DNA from: a bacterium
GTDB taxonomy: Bacteria; Bacillota; Bacilli; Lactobacillales; Streptococcaceae
Assembly: GCA_905221435.1 (NCBI GenBank)
Contig: CAJNDD010000001.1
Coordinates: 62,001-126,000, forward strand
Direction: 5' to 3'
Length of the DNA stretch: 64,000 nt
Shown here: in pieces, positions 21,812-31,239 of the stretch
How the letters are laid out: each line of letters starts with the position of its first letter
Position numbering within the stretch: the stretch's first letter is position 1
Program-made: the position numbers and the translations under genes
The notes under the pieces: model-generated
What the model saw: the letters and a program-made list of their open reading frames with translations, nothing else
Databases searched by the model: none
What the model was told of the DNA's origin: nothing

Positions 21812-21883
21812 ATGACTATTAAAGTAACCTACCAAAAGAAGTTTCAAACTGTCAAACAAGAGAAAGGAGCTAGCACCTATTGA
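21812..21883 (+). CDS. Possible 23-residue peptide
   Basis: A tiny reading frame, beginning MTIKVTYQKKF and ending GASTY. It has an ACGAGGA ribosome site 9 bases upstream and lies between a TATAAT element and a strong terminator. The peptide is basic and polar, without signal sequence or membrane segment, so it does not look like a secreted short hydrophobic pheromone. I do not recognise it. It could be a functional micropeptide, a leader peptide or the remnant of a longer gene. The rest of the 318-base gap between recG and the esterase gene holds no other gene. Confidence 0.4.
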   Translation: MTIKVTYQKKFQTVKQEKGASTY

Positions 21884-21890
21884 TACACAA

Positions 21891-21915
21891 AGAGCGGAAA
21901 CGCTCTTTTTATTTT
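21891..21915 (+). terminator. Rho-independent terminator after the 23-residue frame
   Basis: AGAGCG at 21891-21896 pairs with CGCTCT at 21901-21906 across a stable GAAA tetraloop, followed by a T-rich tract. It is well formed and sits 7 bases after the stop of the small frame. Confidence 0.85.
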
Positions 21916-22047
21916 TAAAACTACTTTCAGGTGCTCTGTTTGAAGTAAGAGAATCTAAAATCACTTTCTATTTACCATTCTTTCTTGCATTGCTTTCCTA
22001 GATATGCTACAGTTGTGATAGCGATTACAAAACTAAAGGAGCATGCT

Positions 22048-23028
22048 ATGAAAAATCCAGCTTTGTTAGAAGAAATTAAGACTTATAAAGGACGGGATGA
22101 GGTTCCAGAAGACTTTGATGCTTTCTGGGATGAGGAATTAAAAAAAGTTTCCACTCTTCCAGCCTACCAGTTGGAGGAAAGAGATTTCCACATTCCCCGA
22201 GTCAAGTGCTATGAGCTCACTTTTGAGGGAACTAATGAAGGCAAGGTCTATGCACGCATCGTCCTTCCAAAGAGTGATGAGAAAGTTCCCCTAATTTTCC
22301 ATTTTCACGGCTATATGGGACGCGGTTGGGACTGGGCCGATATGCTGGCCTTCACTGTGGCTGGTTACGGTGTTGTTTCTATGGACGTTCGTGGCCAGTC
22401 GGGCTATTCGCAAGACGGCATGCGTTCTCCACTAGGAAATACGGTTAAGGGACATATCATCCGTGGTGCCGTTGAAGGTCGGGATCAGCTCTTTTATAAG
22501 GATGTTTATCTGGATATTTACCAGCTGGTTGAAATTGTTGCTAGTCTGCCTCAGGTGGATGAGAAGCGACTTTCTAGCTATGGTGCCTCACAAGGAGGAG
22601 CTTTAGCTCTGGTTGCATCAGCGCTCAATCCTCGGATTCAGCGAACAGTTGCCATCTATCCTTTCTTGTCAGACTTTAGACGAGTGCTTGAGATTGGCAA
22701 TACCAGTGAAGCCTATGACGAACTTTTCCGTTACTTCAAGTTTCACGATCCCTTCCATGAAACTGAGGAGGAAGTCATGGCGACTCTTGCCTATATCGAT
22801 GTGAAAAATCTTGCCCATCGTATCAAGGGTGAGGTCAAGATGATTACGGGCTTGGATGACGATGTTTGCTACCCTATTACCCAGTTTGCGATTTACAATC
22901 GTCTGACCTGTGATAAGGCCTATCGTATCATGCCTGAGTATGCTCACGAAGCCATGAATGTTTTTGTCAATGACCAAGTTTATAACTGGCTCTGTGGCAG
23001 TGAGATTTCTTTTAAGTACGTAAAATAA
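22048..23028 (+). CDS. axe1: Acetyl xylan esterase / cephalosporin-C deacetylase-type hydrolase
   Basis: A 326-residue alpha/beta hydrolase of the acetyl xylan esterase family, which removes acetyl groups from sugars and related molecules. It has no signal peptide, so it acts in the cytoplasm. The family segments are FHGYMGRGWDW, MDVRGQSG and the nucleophile elbow SYGASQGGAL (catalytic Ser in GASQGG near residue 180). The acid is in GLDDDVCYP and the histidine in PEYAHEAM. ATG 22048 was chosen because AAAGGAG lies upstream; another ATG is at 22043 in a different frame. Its neighbour is the sialidase gene, as in pneumococcus, which suggests a role in handling O-acetylated host sugars. Confidence 0.9.
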   Translation: MKNPALLEEIKTYKGRDEVPEDFDAFWDEELKKVSTLPAYQLEERDFHIPRVKCYELTFEGTNEGKVYARIVLPKSDEKVPLIFHFHGYMGRGWDWADMLAFTVAGYGVVSMDVRGQSGYSQDGMRSPLGNTVKGHIIRGAVEGRDQLFYKDVYLDIYQLVEIVASLPQVDEKRLSSYGASQGGALALVASALNPRIQRTVAIYPFLSDFRRVLEIGNTSEAYDELFRYFKFHDPFHETEEEVMATLAYIDVKNLAHRIKGEVKMITGLDDDVCYPITQFAIYNRLTCDKAYRIMPEYAHEAMNVFVNDQVYNWLCGSEISFKYVK

Positions 23029-23033
23029 TGAAT

Positions 23034-23058
23034 GAGAGAGTCTGCGAGCTCTCTTTTT
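23034..23058 (+). terminator. Terminator after the esterase gene
   Basis: AGAGAG at 23035-23040 pairs with CTCTCT at 23049-23054, followed by a T run. The region from here to nanA (about 300 bases) contains a TATAAT at 23164-23169 and a cre-like palindrome near 23326, but no convincing gene. Confidence 0.7.
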
Positions 23059-23163
23059 ATATCAAAATCCTGAAAGTACTTTTAGGAAATTCAAAATATT
23101 AAAATAGTTTTAAAAGTAGAATCTATTCTATATCAATTTGGCTATAAAGTTCAGAGTTTATTG

Positions 23164-23169
23164 TATAAT
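23164..23169 (+). promoter_or_regulatory. -10 element of the likely nanA promoter
   Basis: A perfect TATAAT about 195 bases before the chosen nanA start leaves a long leader. A TTGGCT at 23138-23143 is the nearest -35-like hexamer but is spaced 20 bases away. A 12-codon frame opens at 23184 behind it; there is no evidence that it is used. Confidence 0.45.
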
Positions 23170-23290
23170 AAGGGAAAGACATTATGCGAAAGGAGGAAAT
23201 TTTCCGCTGTTTGGTCAGAGAGTAAGAGCAGTGGACGTTTGAAGAATGGGAGGTCTCATTCAGTCGGTTATTTTCTTTTTACTTGTTTAG

Positions 23291-26479
<3,189 letters not shown>

Positions 26480-26481
26480 GG

Positions 26482-26747
26482 TGTACTGACCCCCAAAAGT
26501 TGGACAAATAATGATTGAAAGGATTTAGTTCTGTATTGCACAGGACTAAGTCCTTTTAGTTTGACTTTGATTCGTTTGTTATTGTAGTAATCAATGTAGT
26601 TGGCAATCGTCTTTTTAATTTTTTCGAGAAACTGAATCCTTTTTCAAAATTATAAAACATCCCTGACTTTAAAATGCCGAAACCTTTCTCAATCATTTTT
26701 TTGCTTTGATCTAGTAGAGTAATAGTGGTTCTTCCTCCTTTTAACAA
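26482..26747 (-). pseudogene. IS3-family transposase (OrfB) 3' remnant with terminal repeat
   Basis: The reverse strand encodes the C-terminal end of an IS3-family OrfB transposase. FGILKSGMFYNFEKGF is read in one frame, then after a frameshift near 26620 the diagnostic YIDYYNNKRIKVKLKGLSPV, followed by QYRTKSF. The element end near 26482-26506 begins TGTACTGACCCCCAAAAG, like IS3-family terminal repeats. The catalytic DDE core and the other end are not recognisable, so this is a dead fragment. It starts 3 bases after the nanA stop and borders the accessory cassette array. Confidence 0.85.
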
Positions 26748-26985
26748 TCTCTAATCTATAATATTCAATCAGACTCATCATGTATGTAAGACCAGAAACA
26801 CATATGCCCAATCTATTTGAAAGCCGTTTGAAGTTTTACCCTTGTTCTCGTAAGTTGCTTTCGTAACAAAGTCCCTCAAAATTTAGATAGAAAAATCTAA
26901 CTTTGAGAGCATGATTCATTTTATGGTGGTCTTTTTTGGTTTGGCAAACGCTGGCATATAGGTTTGTGGTATACTAAAATCATAG
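26748..26985. other. Non-coding junction between IS remnant and first toxin module
   Basis: No gene is visible in this stretch. It contains a nested hairpin at 26875-26907 (CTCAAA...TTTGAG enclosing TTAGAT...ATCTAA). Near 26923 is GGTGGTCTTTTTT, which looks like the right half of the module terminator. At 26964-26976 is TTTGTGGTATACT, an extended -10-like element that recurs before each following module. Confidence 0.6.
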
Positions 26986-27312
26986 AGTTACTATCGTCAG
27001 TTTGGTTATGAGCGTATCAGCAAGGACATAGTGACGGGATTGGGTGATGTCGGGTATCAGGAGATTGATGGTGTTTACTACAATCCAAATGGGAATCCGC
27101 CATACATCATTTCAGAGGCTAAGTATAATACGGCTAAGCTTGGAAAAACTAAAGATGGGAAACAGATGAGTGAGTCTTGGATAAGAAATAGGTTAGAGAA
27201 AGCTGTAGGTCTAGATCTTGCGGAAACTATTCGTGAAGCTGAATATATCGGAGATGTTCAAAAATATCTATTTAATTTAATGTTAAAAAGAATGGTGAGA
27301 TCAATGAAGTGA
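26986..27312 (+). pseudogene. Headless PoNe-like nuclease toxin C-terminal module 1 (frameshifted tail)
   Basis: The frame is open from 26986, just after an in-frame TAG at 26983, and reads SYYRQFGYERISKDIVTGLG before the toxin core, without an ATG. The core carries a PD-(D/E)xK nuclease pattern: IDGVYY, then YIISEAKYN (ExK), then DGKQMS and WIRNRL. This matches the signature of PoNe DNase effector domains. No delivery or trafficking domain is attached. A direct TTTAA-TTTAA duplication at 27271-27280 shifts the frame: copy 2 has FNVRKNG where this copy ends LMLKRMVRSMK. It is probably an inactive orphan module. A GTG at 27031 could start a 93-residue product, but no ribosome site is convincing. 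Confidence 0.7.
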
Positions 27313-27320
27313 GGAATATG

Positions 27321-28010
27321 ATGTTTAGAGATAAATTTAAAAATGAAGACATTTTTTTGAGTCTTAAAGATAGAAGAATATCTTGGAAACAAAGACTTCT
27401 AGAATTGCGTCCTAGAATTAAAGAAGATAAATTATATAGTTATTATATAGATGTAATGGCGACTTGTTTAGAACTAATAAAAGTTTCTTATTCGTTAGGA
27501 AATGAATCAAATAATATTTTCGAATATTTCAAGGAAGGCTTGCATTATTATAGCCTATCATATACTGAAAATGATGGTATTTTCACTATTATTGACTACC
27601 TATCTCTTGCTGTTCTATTCGAAGACCGCAAAGAAGAATTTATCGAAGATGTTGAGAAAATCTTTAGTAAGTATCAGTCCTTTGTAGATGCAGGTGAGCA
27701 GTTTGAAGAAGGCTACATCGAAACCTTGGCCCTCTATTTATTGAAAGGGAAGGTAGAAAACTTCCATTCCCATCTAAAGTATCTCAATATGATTGGGAAT
27801 GATGCAGATAGTGTTATTGAAGCGCAGAAGTTCTGGTACTATGCCCACTCAGAAGCATCATGGTATGACACACATAAGACAGAGGATGCCTATTATGGTT
27901 ACTGGAGTTTTGATACCGCTGCCCTTTGCAAGATGCGTGGTATCTATGATGAACGTCTCAAAGATTTGGATTTCTTCCCATACGACCTATTGGTTCAGAA
28001 AGATAGGTAA
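27321..28010 (+). CDS. PoNi-type (DUF1910/DUF1911) immunity protein 1
   Basis: A 229-residue protein starting at ATG 27321, with GAGG 6 bases upstream and 8 bases after the toxin stop. It resembles the DUF1910-DUF1911 immunity proteins that pair with PoNe DNase toxins. The N-terminal part is helical (RDKFKNEDIFLSLKDRR...). The C-terminal DUF1911-like part carries YYGYWSFDTAALCKMRGI and ends in FFPYDLLVQ. Its last ~165 residues are nearly identical to immunity protein 2, while the first ~65 differ strongly. It should act in the cytoplasm by binding and blocking the cognate nuclease. Confidence 0.78.
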   Translation: MFRDKFKNEDIFLSLKDRRISWKQRLLELRPRIKEDKLYSYYIDVMATCLELIKVSYSLGNESNNIFEYFKEGLHYYSLSYTENDGIFTIIDYLSLAVLFEDRKEEFIEDVEKIFSKYQSFVDAGEQFEEGYIETLALYLLKGKVENFHSHLKYLNMIGNDADSVIEAQKFWYYAHSEASWYDTHKTEDAYYGYWSFDTAALCKMRGIYDERLKDLDFFPYDLLVQKDR

Positions 28011-28021
28011 TACCTAGTTTG

Positions 28022-28044
28022 ACCACCTCTTGAGGTGGTTTTTG
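28022..28044 (+). terminator. Terminator between the two toxin/immunity cassettes
   Basis: ACCACCTC at 28022-28029 pairs with GAGGTGGT at 28032-28039, effectively a 7-bp stem with a 4-base loop, followed by TTTTT. Degenerate versions occur before cassette 1 (26923) and after cassette 2 (29165). Confidence 0.75.
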
Positions 28045-28070
28045 TGGTTTGACAAACGCTGGTATATAGG

Positions 28071-28084
28071 TTTGTGGTATACTA
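28071..28084 (+). promoter_or_regulatory. Recurrent promoter-like element of cassette 2
   Basis: TTTGTGGTATACT has a TGG extended -10 and TATACT at 28079-28084. A TTTGAC / CAAACG stretch lies near 28048-28056 upstream. The same element stands before cassette 1 (TATACT at 26970) and before the SMI1/KNR4-type gene (29211). It would drive the headless module together with its immunity gene. Confidence 0.5.
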
Positions 28085-28093
28085 AAATTATAG

Positions 28094-28447
28094 AGTTACT
28101 ATCGTCAGTTTGGTTATGAGCGTCTCAGCAAGGACATAGTAACGGGGTTGGGTGATGCTGGTCATCAGGGGCTTGATGGTGTTTACTACAATCCAAATGG
28201 CCACCCACCATACATCATTTCGGAGGCTAAGTATAATACGGCTAAGCTTGGAAAAACTAAAGATGGGAAACAGATGAATAAACGGTGGATAAGGAATAGA
28301 CTTAAAAAAGCGGTCAATTTAGAACATTACGATGCGATTCTTAAAGCGCAATATGCGGGTGATATCCAAAATCACTTATTCAATGTCAGAAAGAATGGGA
28401 ATATTATTGTTAATCAACTGGATGATGCAGCTAAAAAGATGAAATGA
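28094..28447 (+). CDS. Headless PoNe-like nuclease toxin C-terminal module 2
   Basis: The frame is open from 28094, after an in-frame TAG at 28091, and reads SYYRQFGYERLSKDIVTGLG followed by the nuclease core LDGVYY, YIISEAKYN (ExK), DGKQMN and RWIRNRL. It keeps the full C terminus (LFNVRKNGNIIVNQL). No ATG start or delivery domain is present; a TTG at 28148 is the first possible start and would cut off the lead-in. It therefore looks like an intact toxin domain lacking its N-terminal part, a typical orphan module. The PD-(D/E)xK reading of the D, ExK and Q residues is inference from the pattern of the PoNe family. Confidence 0.68.
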   Translation, partial: SYYRQFGYERLSKDIVTGLGDAGHQGLDGVYYNPNGHPPYIISEAKYNTAKLGKTKDGKQMNKRWIRNRLKKAVNLEHYDAILKAQYAGDIQNHLFNVRKNGNIIVNQLDDAAKKMK

Positions 28448-28454
28448 GGAGTTT

Positions 28455-29144
28455 ATGTTACGAGACAAAGTTAAATCAAAGAATTATTTTATTGGTATTA
28501 AGAATGAAGGAGTAGATTGGTTGGAAAATTTAAGAGAGATGAGACCAATAATAACTTCAAATAAATTAAATACCTATTATATTGATTTAGATGTTACAAA
28601 TAATGAATTATTTAGAACTTGTTATTCATTAGGAGATAGCATAAATAGCATTTTCGAATATTTCAAGGAGGGTCTACATTATTATAGCTTATCTTATACT
28701 GAAAATGATGGTATTTTCACCACTATTGACTATCTGTCCCTAGCAGTTCTTTTTGAAAATCGCAAAGAAGAGTTTATAGATGATGTAAAAATTTTATTTG
28801 ATAAATATGTACAATATTCTGAGGAAGACGAAAGTGTTCAAGACGGCTACATTGATACATTAGCTCTTTATTTATTAGAAGGCCGAGTAGAAAACTTCCA
28901 TTCCCATCTAGAGTATCTCAATATGATTGGGAATGATGCAGATAGTGTCATTGAAGCACAGAAGTTCTGGTACTATGCCCACTCTGAGGCATCTTGGTAC
29001 GGCACACATAAGACAGAGGATGCCTATTATGGTTACTGGAGTTTTGATACCGCTGCCCTTTGCAAGATGCGTAATATCTATGATGAACGTTTCAAAGATT
29101 TGGATTTCTTCCCATACGACCTATTGGTTCAGGATGATAAATAA
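28455..29144 (+). CDS. PoNi-type (DUF1910/DUF1911) immunity protein 2
   Basis: A 229-residue paralogue of immunity protein 1, starting at ATG 28455 after a GAGGAG site and 7 bases behind the toxin-module stop. The N-terminal ~65 residues (MLRDKVKSKNYFIG..., YYIDLDVTNNELFRT) differ from copy 1, whereas IFEYFKEGLHYYSLSY onwards is nearly the same. The DUF1911-like region YYGYWSFDTAALCKMRN is present. It should protect against the nuclease variant encoded just upstream, or against sibling strains that deliver it. Confidence 0.78.
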   Translation: MLRDKVKSKNYFIGIKNEGVDWLENLREMRPIITSNKLNTYYIDLDVTNNELFRTCYSLGDSINSIFEYFKEGLHYYSLSYTENDGIFTTIDYLSLAVLFENRKEEFIDDVKILFDKYVQYSEEDESVQDGYIDTLALYLLEGRVENFHSHLEYLNMIGNDADSVIEAQKFWYYAHSEASWYGTHKTEDAYYGYWSFDTAALCKMRNIYDERFKDLDFFPYDLLVQDDK

Positions 29145-29202
29145 TATCTAAGTTGCTCGCCCTTTTGAGGTGGTTTTTATCTGGGAAAGCTTGGAAGGTA
29201 TG

Positions 29203-29216
29203 CTTTGTGGTATACT
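29203..29216 (+). promoter_or_regulatory. Third copy of the module promoter-like element
   Basis: CTTTGTGGTATACT, with TATACT at 29211-29216, is followed 49 bases later by the immunity gene at 29260. There is no toxin module between them. Confidence 0.5.
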
Positions 29217-29259
29217 AGAGATACAGGAAAGTTGATGATAAATCAAGCTGGAGGTGAAG

Positions 29260-29970
29260 ATGGATAAAATGGTAAATGAAAAGATTGCGTTTTTAAATAA
29301 ATACACGCTATCGTCTGAGAAAAAGGTGGAGTTTATAACCGATGAATCCACTATTTTGAATGCTCCTATTCCAGAATATTGGAAGGATGCTTTTCTAACT
29401 AATGATTTTGACGATAGAAAAGCAGTTATTCTAGGAGTTTGAAGGAAATATCTTGCAAAGGAATTGAGCAATACGATTCTTTATCTACAAACATATCTGA
29501 CTGATATTGAGTTGATGAAAATCGGCGATGAATACTCTGTTTTGTATACTATTCTTGGGTACAAGACTGAAATGGAATTTTTCTATGAAGGGAAAAATCC
29601 ACTGCCAGAATCAGAATTTAGTGAGAAATTTGACTGTCTAATTGAAAATATAGATAAAACGATTGTAGACTTTTACACAAAAGTTCATAATGGCTTTTAC
29701 TACTACCCTAGTAAAACAATGGGCTTAGATAGCACTGAAAATATTGATTCCATTGCTGATTTTGAGTGGGAGTATGAAGACCAGCTGGAGATGGATTTGA
29801 CCTCTTGCTATAACTTTTTCAGTAACGGAATGGGGACTTATGTGGTACTTGATTTAAACCAAAATCTGGAGACAGGAGCTTATCTTTGGTCCACCAAAGA
29901 GCTTCCCAAAGGAAACTTAAATTTTTGGGATATCATCGATGAATGGATTATCATTGGACTGGATTTTTAA
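29260..29970 (+). pseudogene. SMI1/KNR4 (SUKH)-type immunity gene interrupted by an in-frame TGA
   Basis: Translation from ATG 29260 (GGAGG at 29250-29254) runs to a TGA at 29440-29442. The same frame then continues without a break to 29970. Read through, the protein would have about 236 residues. Its C-terminal half has SMI1/KNR4-like features: FYTKVHNGFYYYPSKTMG, then FFSNGMGTYVVLDLN, and LNFWDIIDEWIIIGLDF at the end. The TGA falls in GV-stop-RKYLAKEL and could be a Trp codon one substitution away. SUKH proteins are immunity factors against many toxin families. A restart at the TTG at 29464 would give 168 residues, perhaps enough for the core fold. Confidence 0.7.
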
Positions 29971-29971
29971 A

Positions 29972-30022
29972 AGAATCGTCAATAAGGTTAAGAATGGGAA
30001 AGATTTGCCAGCTGCAATTTAG
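29972..30022 (+). pseudogene. Possible 3' tail of a lost toxin gene
   Basis: Between two immunity genes lies a short open stretch reading RIVNKVKNGKDLPAAI and a stop. The composition (N-x-V-K-N-G-K-x-L-P) resembles tails of polymorphic toxins such as those preceding YezG-type immunity genes. It has no start and is too short to be sure; it may be chance. Confidence 0.3.
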
Positions 30023-30042
30023 CGAGTTAGAAAGAGAATAAT

Positions 30043-30528
30043 ATGGAAAAACAAATTAATGGAAAAATTATCGAAATCGTACATCAAGCCAATGATATGA
30101 TTCCAGTTGAGTGGGATGATTTGTATGTTGTAATCGAGATTGACAAGACTTACAGTGGAGGGGCTTATTTCTTTTTCAAATATAAAAATCAATATCATTA
30201 CCATCTTGAAATGCCAGAGGATTTTGGTCAATCTATGATGGAAGTTTTAAATGAAAATAAGGTTTTATTTAAAAAATCAGAAGATCTGAAAAGAGTGTTT
30301 ATTGAAAATGACTTGGCAGATTGGTATATTTGTATCATTCATTTGGATGAAAATAACAAGTTATCAGTAGATTTTGATTATGCCCCATGGTTGGAAAGTA
30401 GTTTTGGACCAGTAGCTCGTAAGAACTTTTTCAAATATAAGTTTCTTGGTTTTGAGCCAAGAAACGAAAAAGAACTAGAACAGTTCAAGGCTATGGAAGC
30501 CTTTCAAAGAGAGCATAATCAAAAGTAG
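30043..30528 (+). CDS. YezG/DUF600-type immunity protein
   Basis: A 161-residue protein resembling the YezG family (DUF600), whose Bacillus member neutralises the C-terminal toxin of the LXG protein YeeF. Family-like features are MIPVEWDDLYVVIEI near residue 20, the aromatic GGAYFFFKYKNQYHY stretch, and the C-terminal FFKYKFLGFEPRNEKE segment that marks this family. Start ATG 30043 follows AAAGAGAA, a modest ribosome site. No toxin gene is adjacent, so it is an orphan immunity gene. Confidence 0.75.
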   Translation: MEKQINGKIIEIVHQANDMIPVEWDDLYVVIEIDKTYSGGAYFFFKYKNQYHYHLEMPEDFGQSMMEVLNENKVLFKKSEDLKRVFIENDLADWYICIIHLDENNKLSVDFDYAPWLESSFGPVARKNFFKYKFLGFEPRNEKELEQFKAMEAFQREHNQK

Positions 30529-30598
30529 TATAAGCTTGATTACATTTTGAAGAATGCGATTTTTTGAGCATTGCTATTATCGTGAAATGGAGGATAAA

Positions 30599-31138
30599 AT
30601 GTTAGAAAACTTTGTCAAAGTGGCAGATATGCCCCAAGAAGTGATTGAAAAATACCAGAATCAAGTTCCAGCGGAGTTGCTACAAATTTGGCAGGAGGAT
30701 GGTCTAGGAACTTTTCTTGATGGTTATCTAAAAGTCATCAATCCAGATGACTATCTTGAACTTCTCCAAGATAGCTATTTCAGAGGAGACATCGCTTTTC
30801 CAATGTTTGTGACGGCATTTGGAGATATTATTACTTGGGAAAAGGATGAATTTGTTGGTATTGTAAAGTATAACCTTCAAGATTGTGACATTATTATAAA
30901 AAGTTTGAAATATTTTCTTCAGTATTTAGATAACTCATACGTGACTGATAACTTTGAACTTGATTTATATAGACAAGCCGTTGCCAAACATGGTCAACTA
31001 GCCTATGATGAATGTTTCGGTTTTGTTCCACTCCTGGCATTAGGTGGCTTTAAAGATGTAGGCCACATGGATAAGGTAAAAGTCTTTGAACACATTTACC
31101 TCATGTACCAGCTTACAGGCGGAGTAATGGACGACTAG
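30599..31138 (+). CDS. GAD-like / DUF1851 (Tdi1-type) immunity protein
   Basis: The start is ATG 30599, preceded by GGAGG at 30589-30593; an upstream ATG at 30554 is less likely. The 179-residue product starts with a GAD-like domain (MPQEVIEKYQNQVPAELLQIWQEDG, residues ~10-34, in two helices). It continues with the DUF1851-like segment FVTAFGDIITWE, and ends with FGFVPLLALGG and ending YLMYQLTGGVMD. Proteins of this architecture include Tdi1, the immunity protein of the Agrobacterium Tde1 DNase toxin. It is another immunity gene without an adjacent toxin and is the last of the island. Confidence 0.72.
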   Translation: MLENFVKVADMPQEVIEKYQNQVPAELLQIWQEDGLGTFLDGYLKVINPDDYLELLQDSYFRGDIAFPMFVTAFGDIITWEKDEFVGIVKYNLQDCDIIIKSLKYFLQYLDNSYVTDNFELDLYRQAVAKHGQLAYDECFGFVPLLALGGFKDVGHMDKVKVFEHIYLMYQLTGGVMDD

Positions 31139-31201
31139 GAGTTACTATTTCTTTTTTGAGAATAGTACGAGAGGAAGAACTTTCCTTCCAAATGCAAAAC
31201 A

Positions 31202-31234
31202 AAAGAACCTCAGAGGAATTCTCTGAGGTTCTTT
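31202..31234. terminator. Bidirectional terminator between convergent genes
   Basis: AAAGAACCTCAGAG at 31202-31215 pairs with CTCTGAGGTTCTTT at 31221-31234, a perfect 14-bp stem. T-rich sequence on the right and A-rich sequence on the left allow use on both strands. It closes the accessory island and the minus-strand gene. Confidence 0.85.
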
Positions 31235-31239
31235 GTGTT

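Larger units (their letters stand above)
26940..29180 (+). repeat. Tandem ~1.1-kb toxin-module/immunity cassettes (two copies)
   Basis: Two units, about 26940-28020 and 28045-29160, share order and sequence: GTGGTATACTA promoter-like element, toxin module, immunity gene and terminator. Identity is highest in the toxin core (for example the stretch encoding YIISEAKYNTAKLGKTKDG) and the 3' two thirds of the immunity gene. The toxin 3' end and the immunity 5' end are divergent. A third copy of the junction sequence, without a toxin, precedes the next immunity gene near 29177-29216. Confidence 0.85.

Noticed and set aside
26482..26747. A working insertion sequence after nanA
   Set aside because: Only one end and the last ~80 codons of the transposase are seen, split by a frameshift, and no catalytic core or second inverted repeat was found.
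26986..31138. A complete secreted toxin or type VII secretion locus
   Set aside because: No WXG100, LXG, EssC or other delivery gene is present; only toxin tips and immunity genes are seen.
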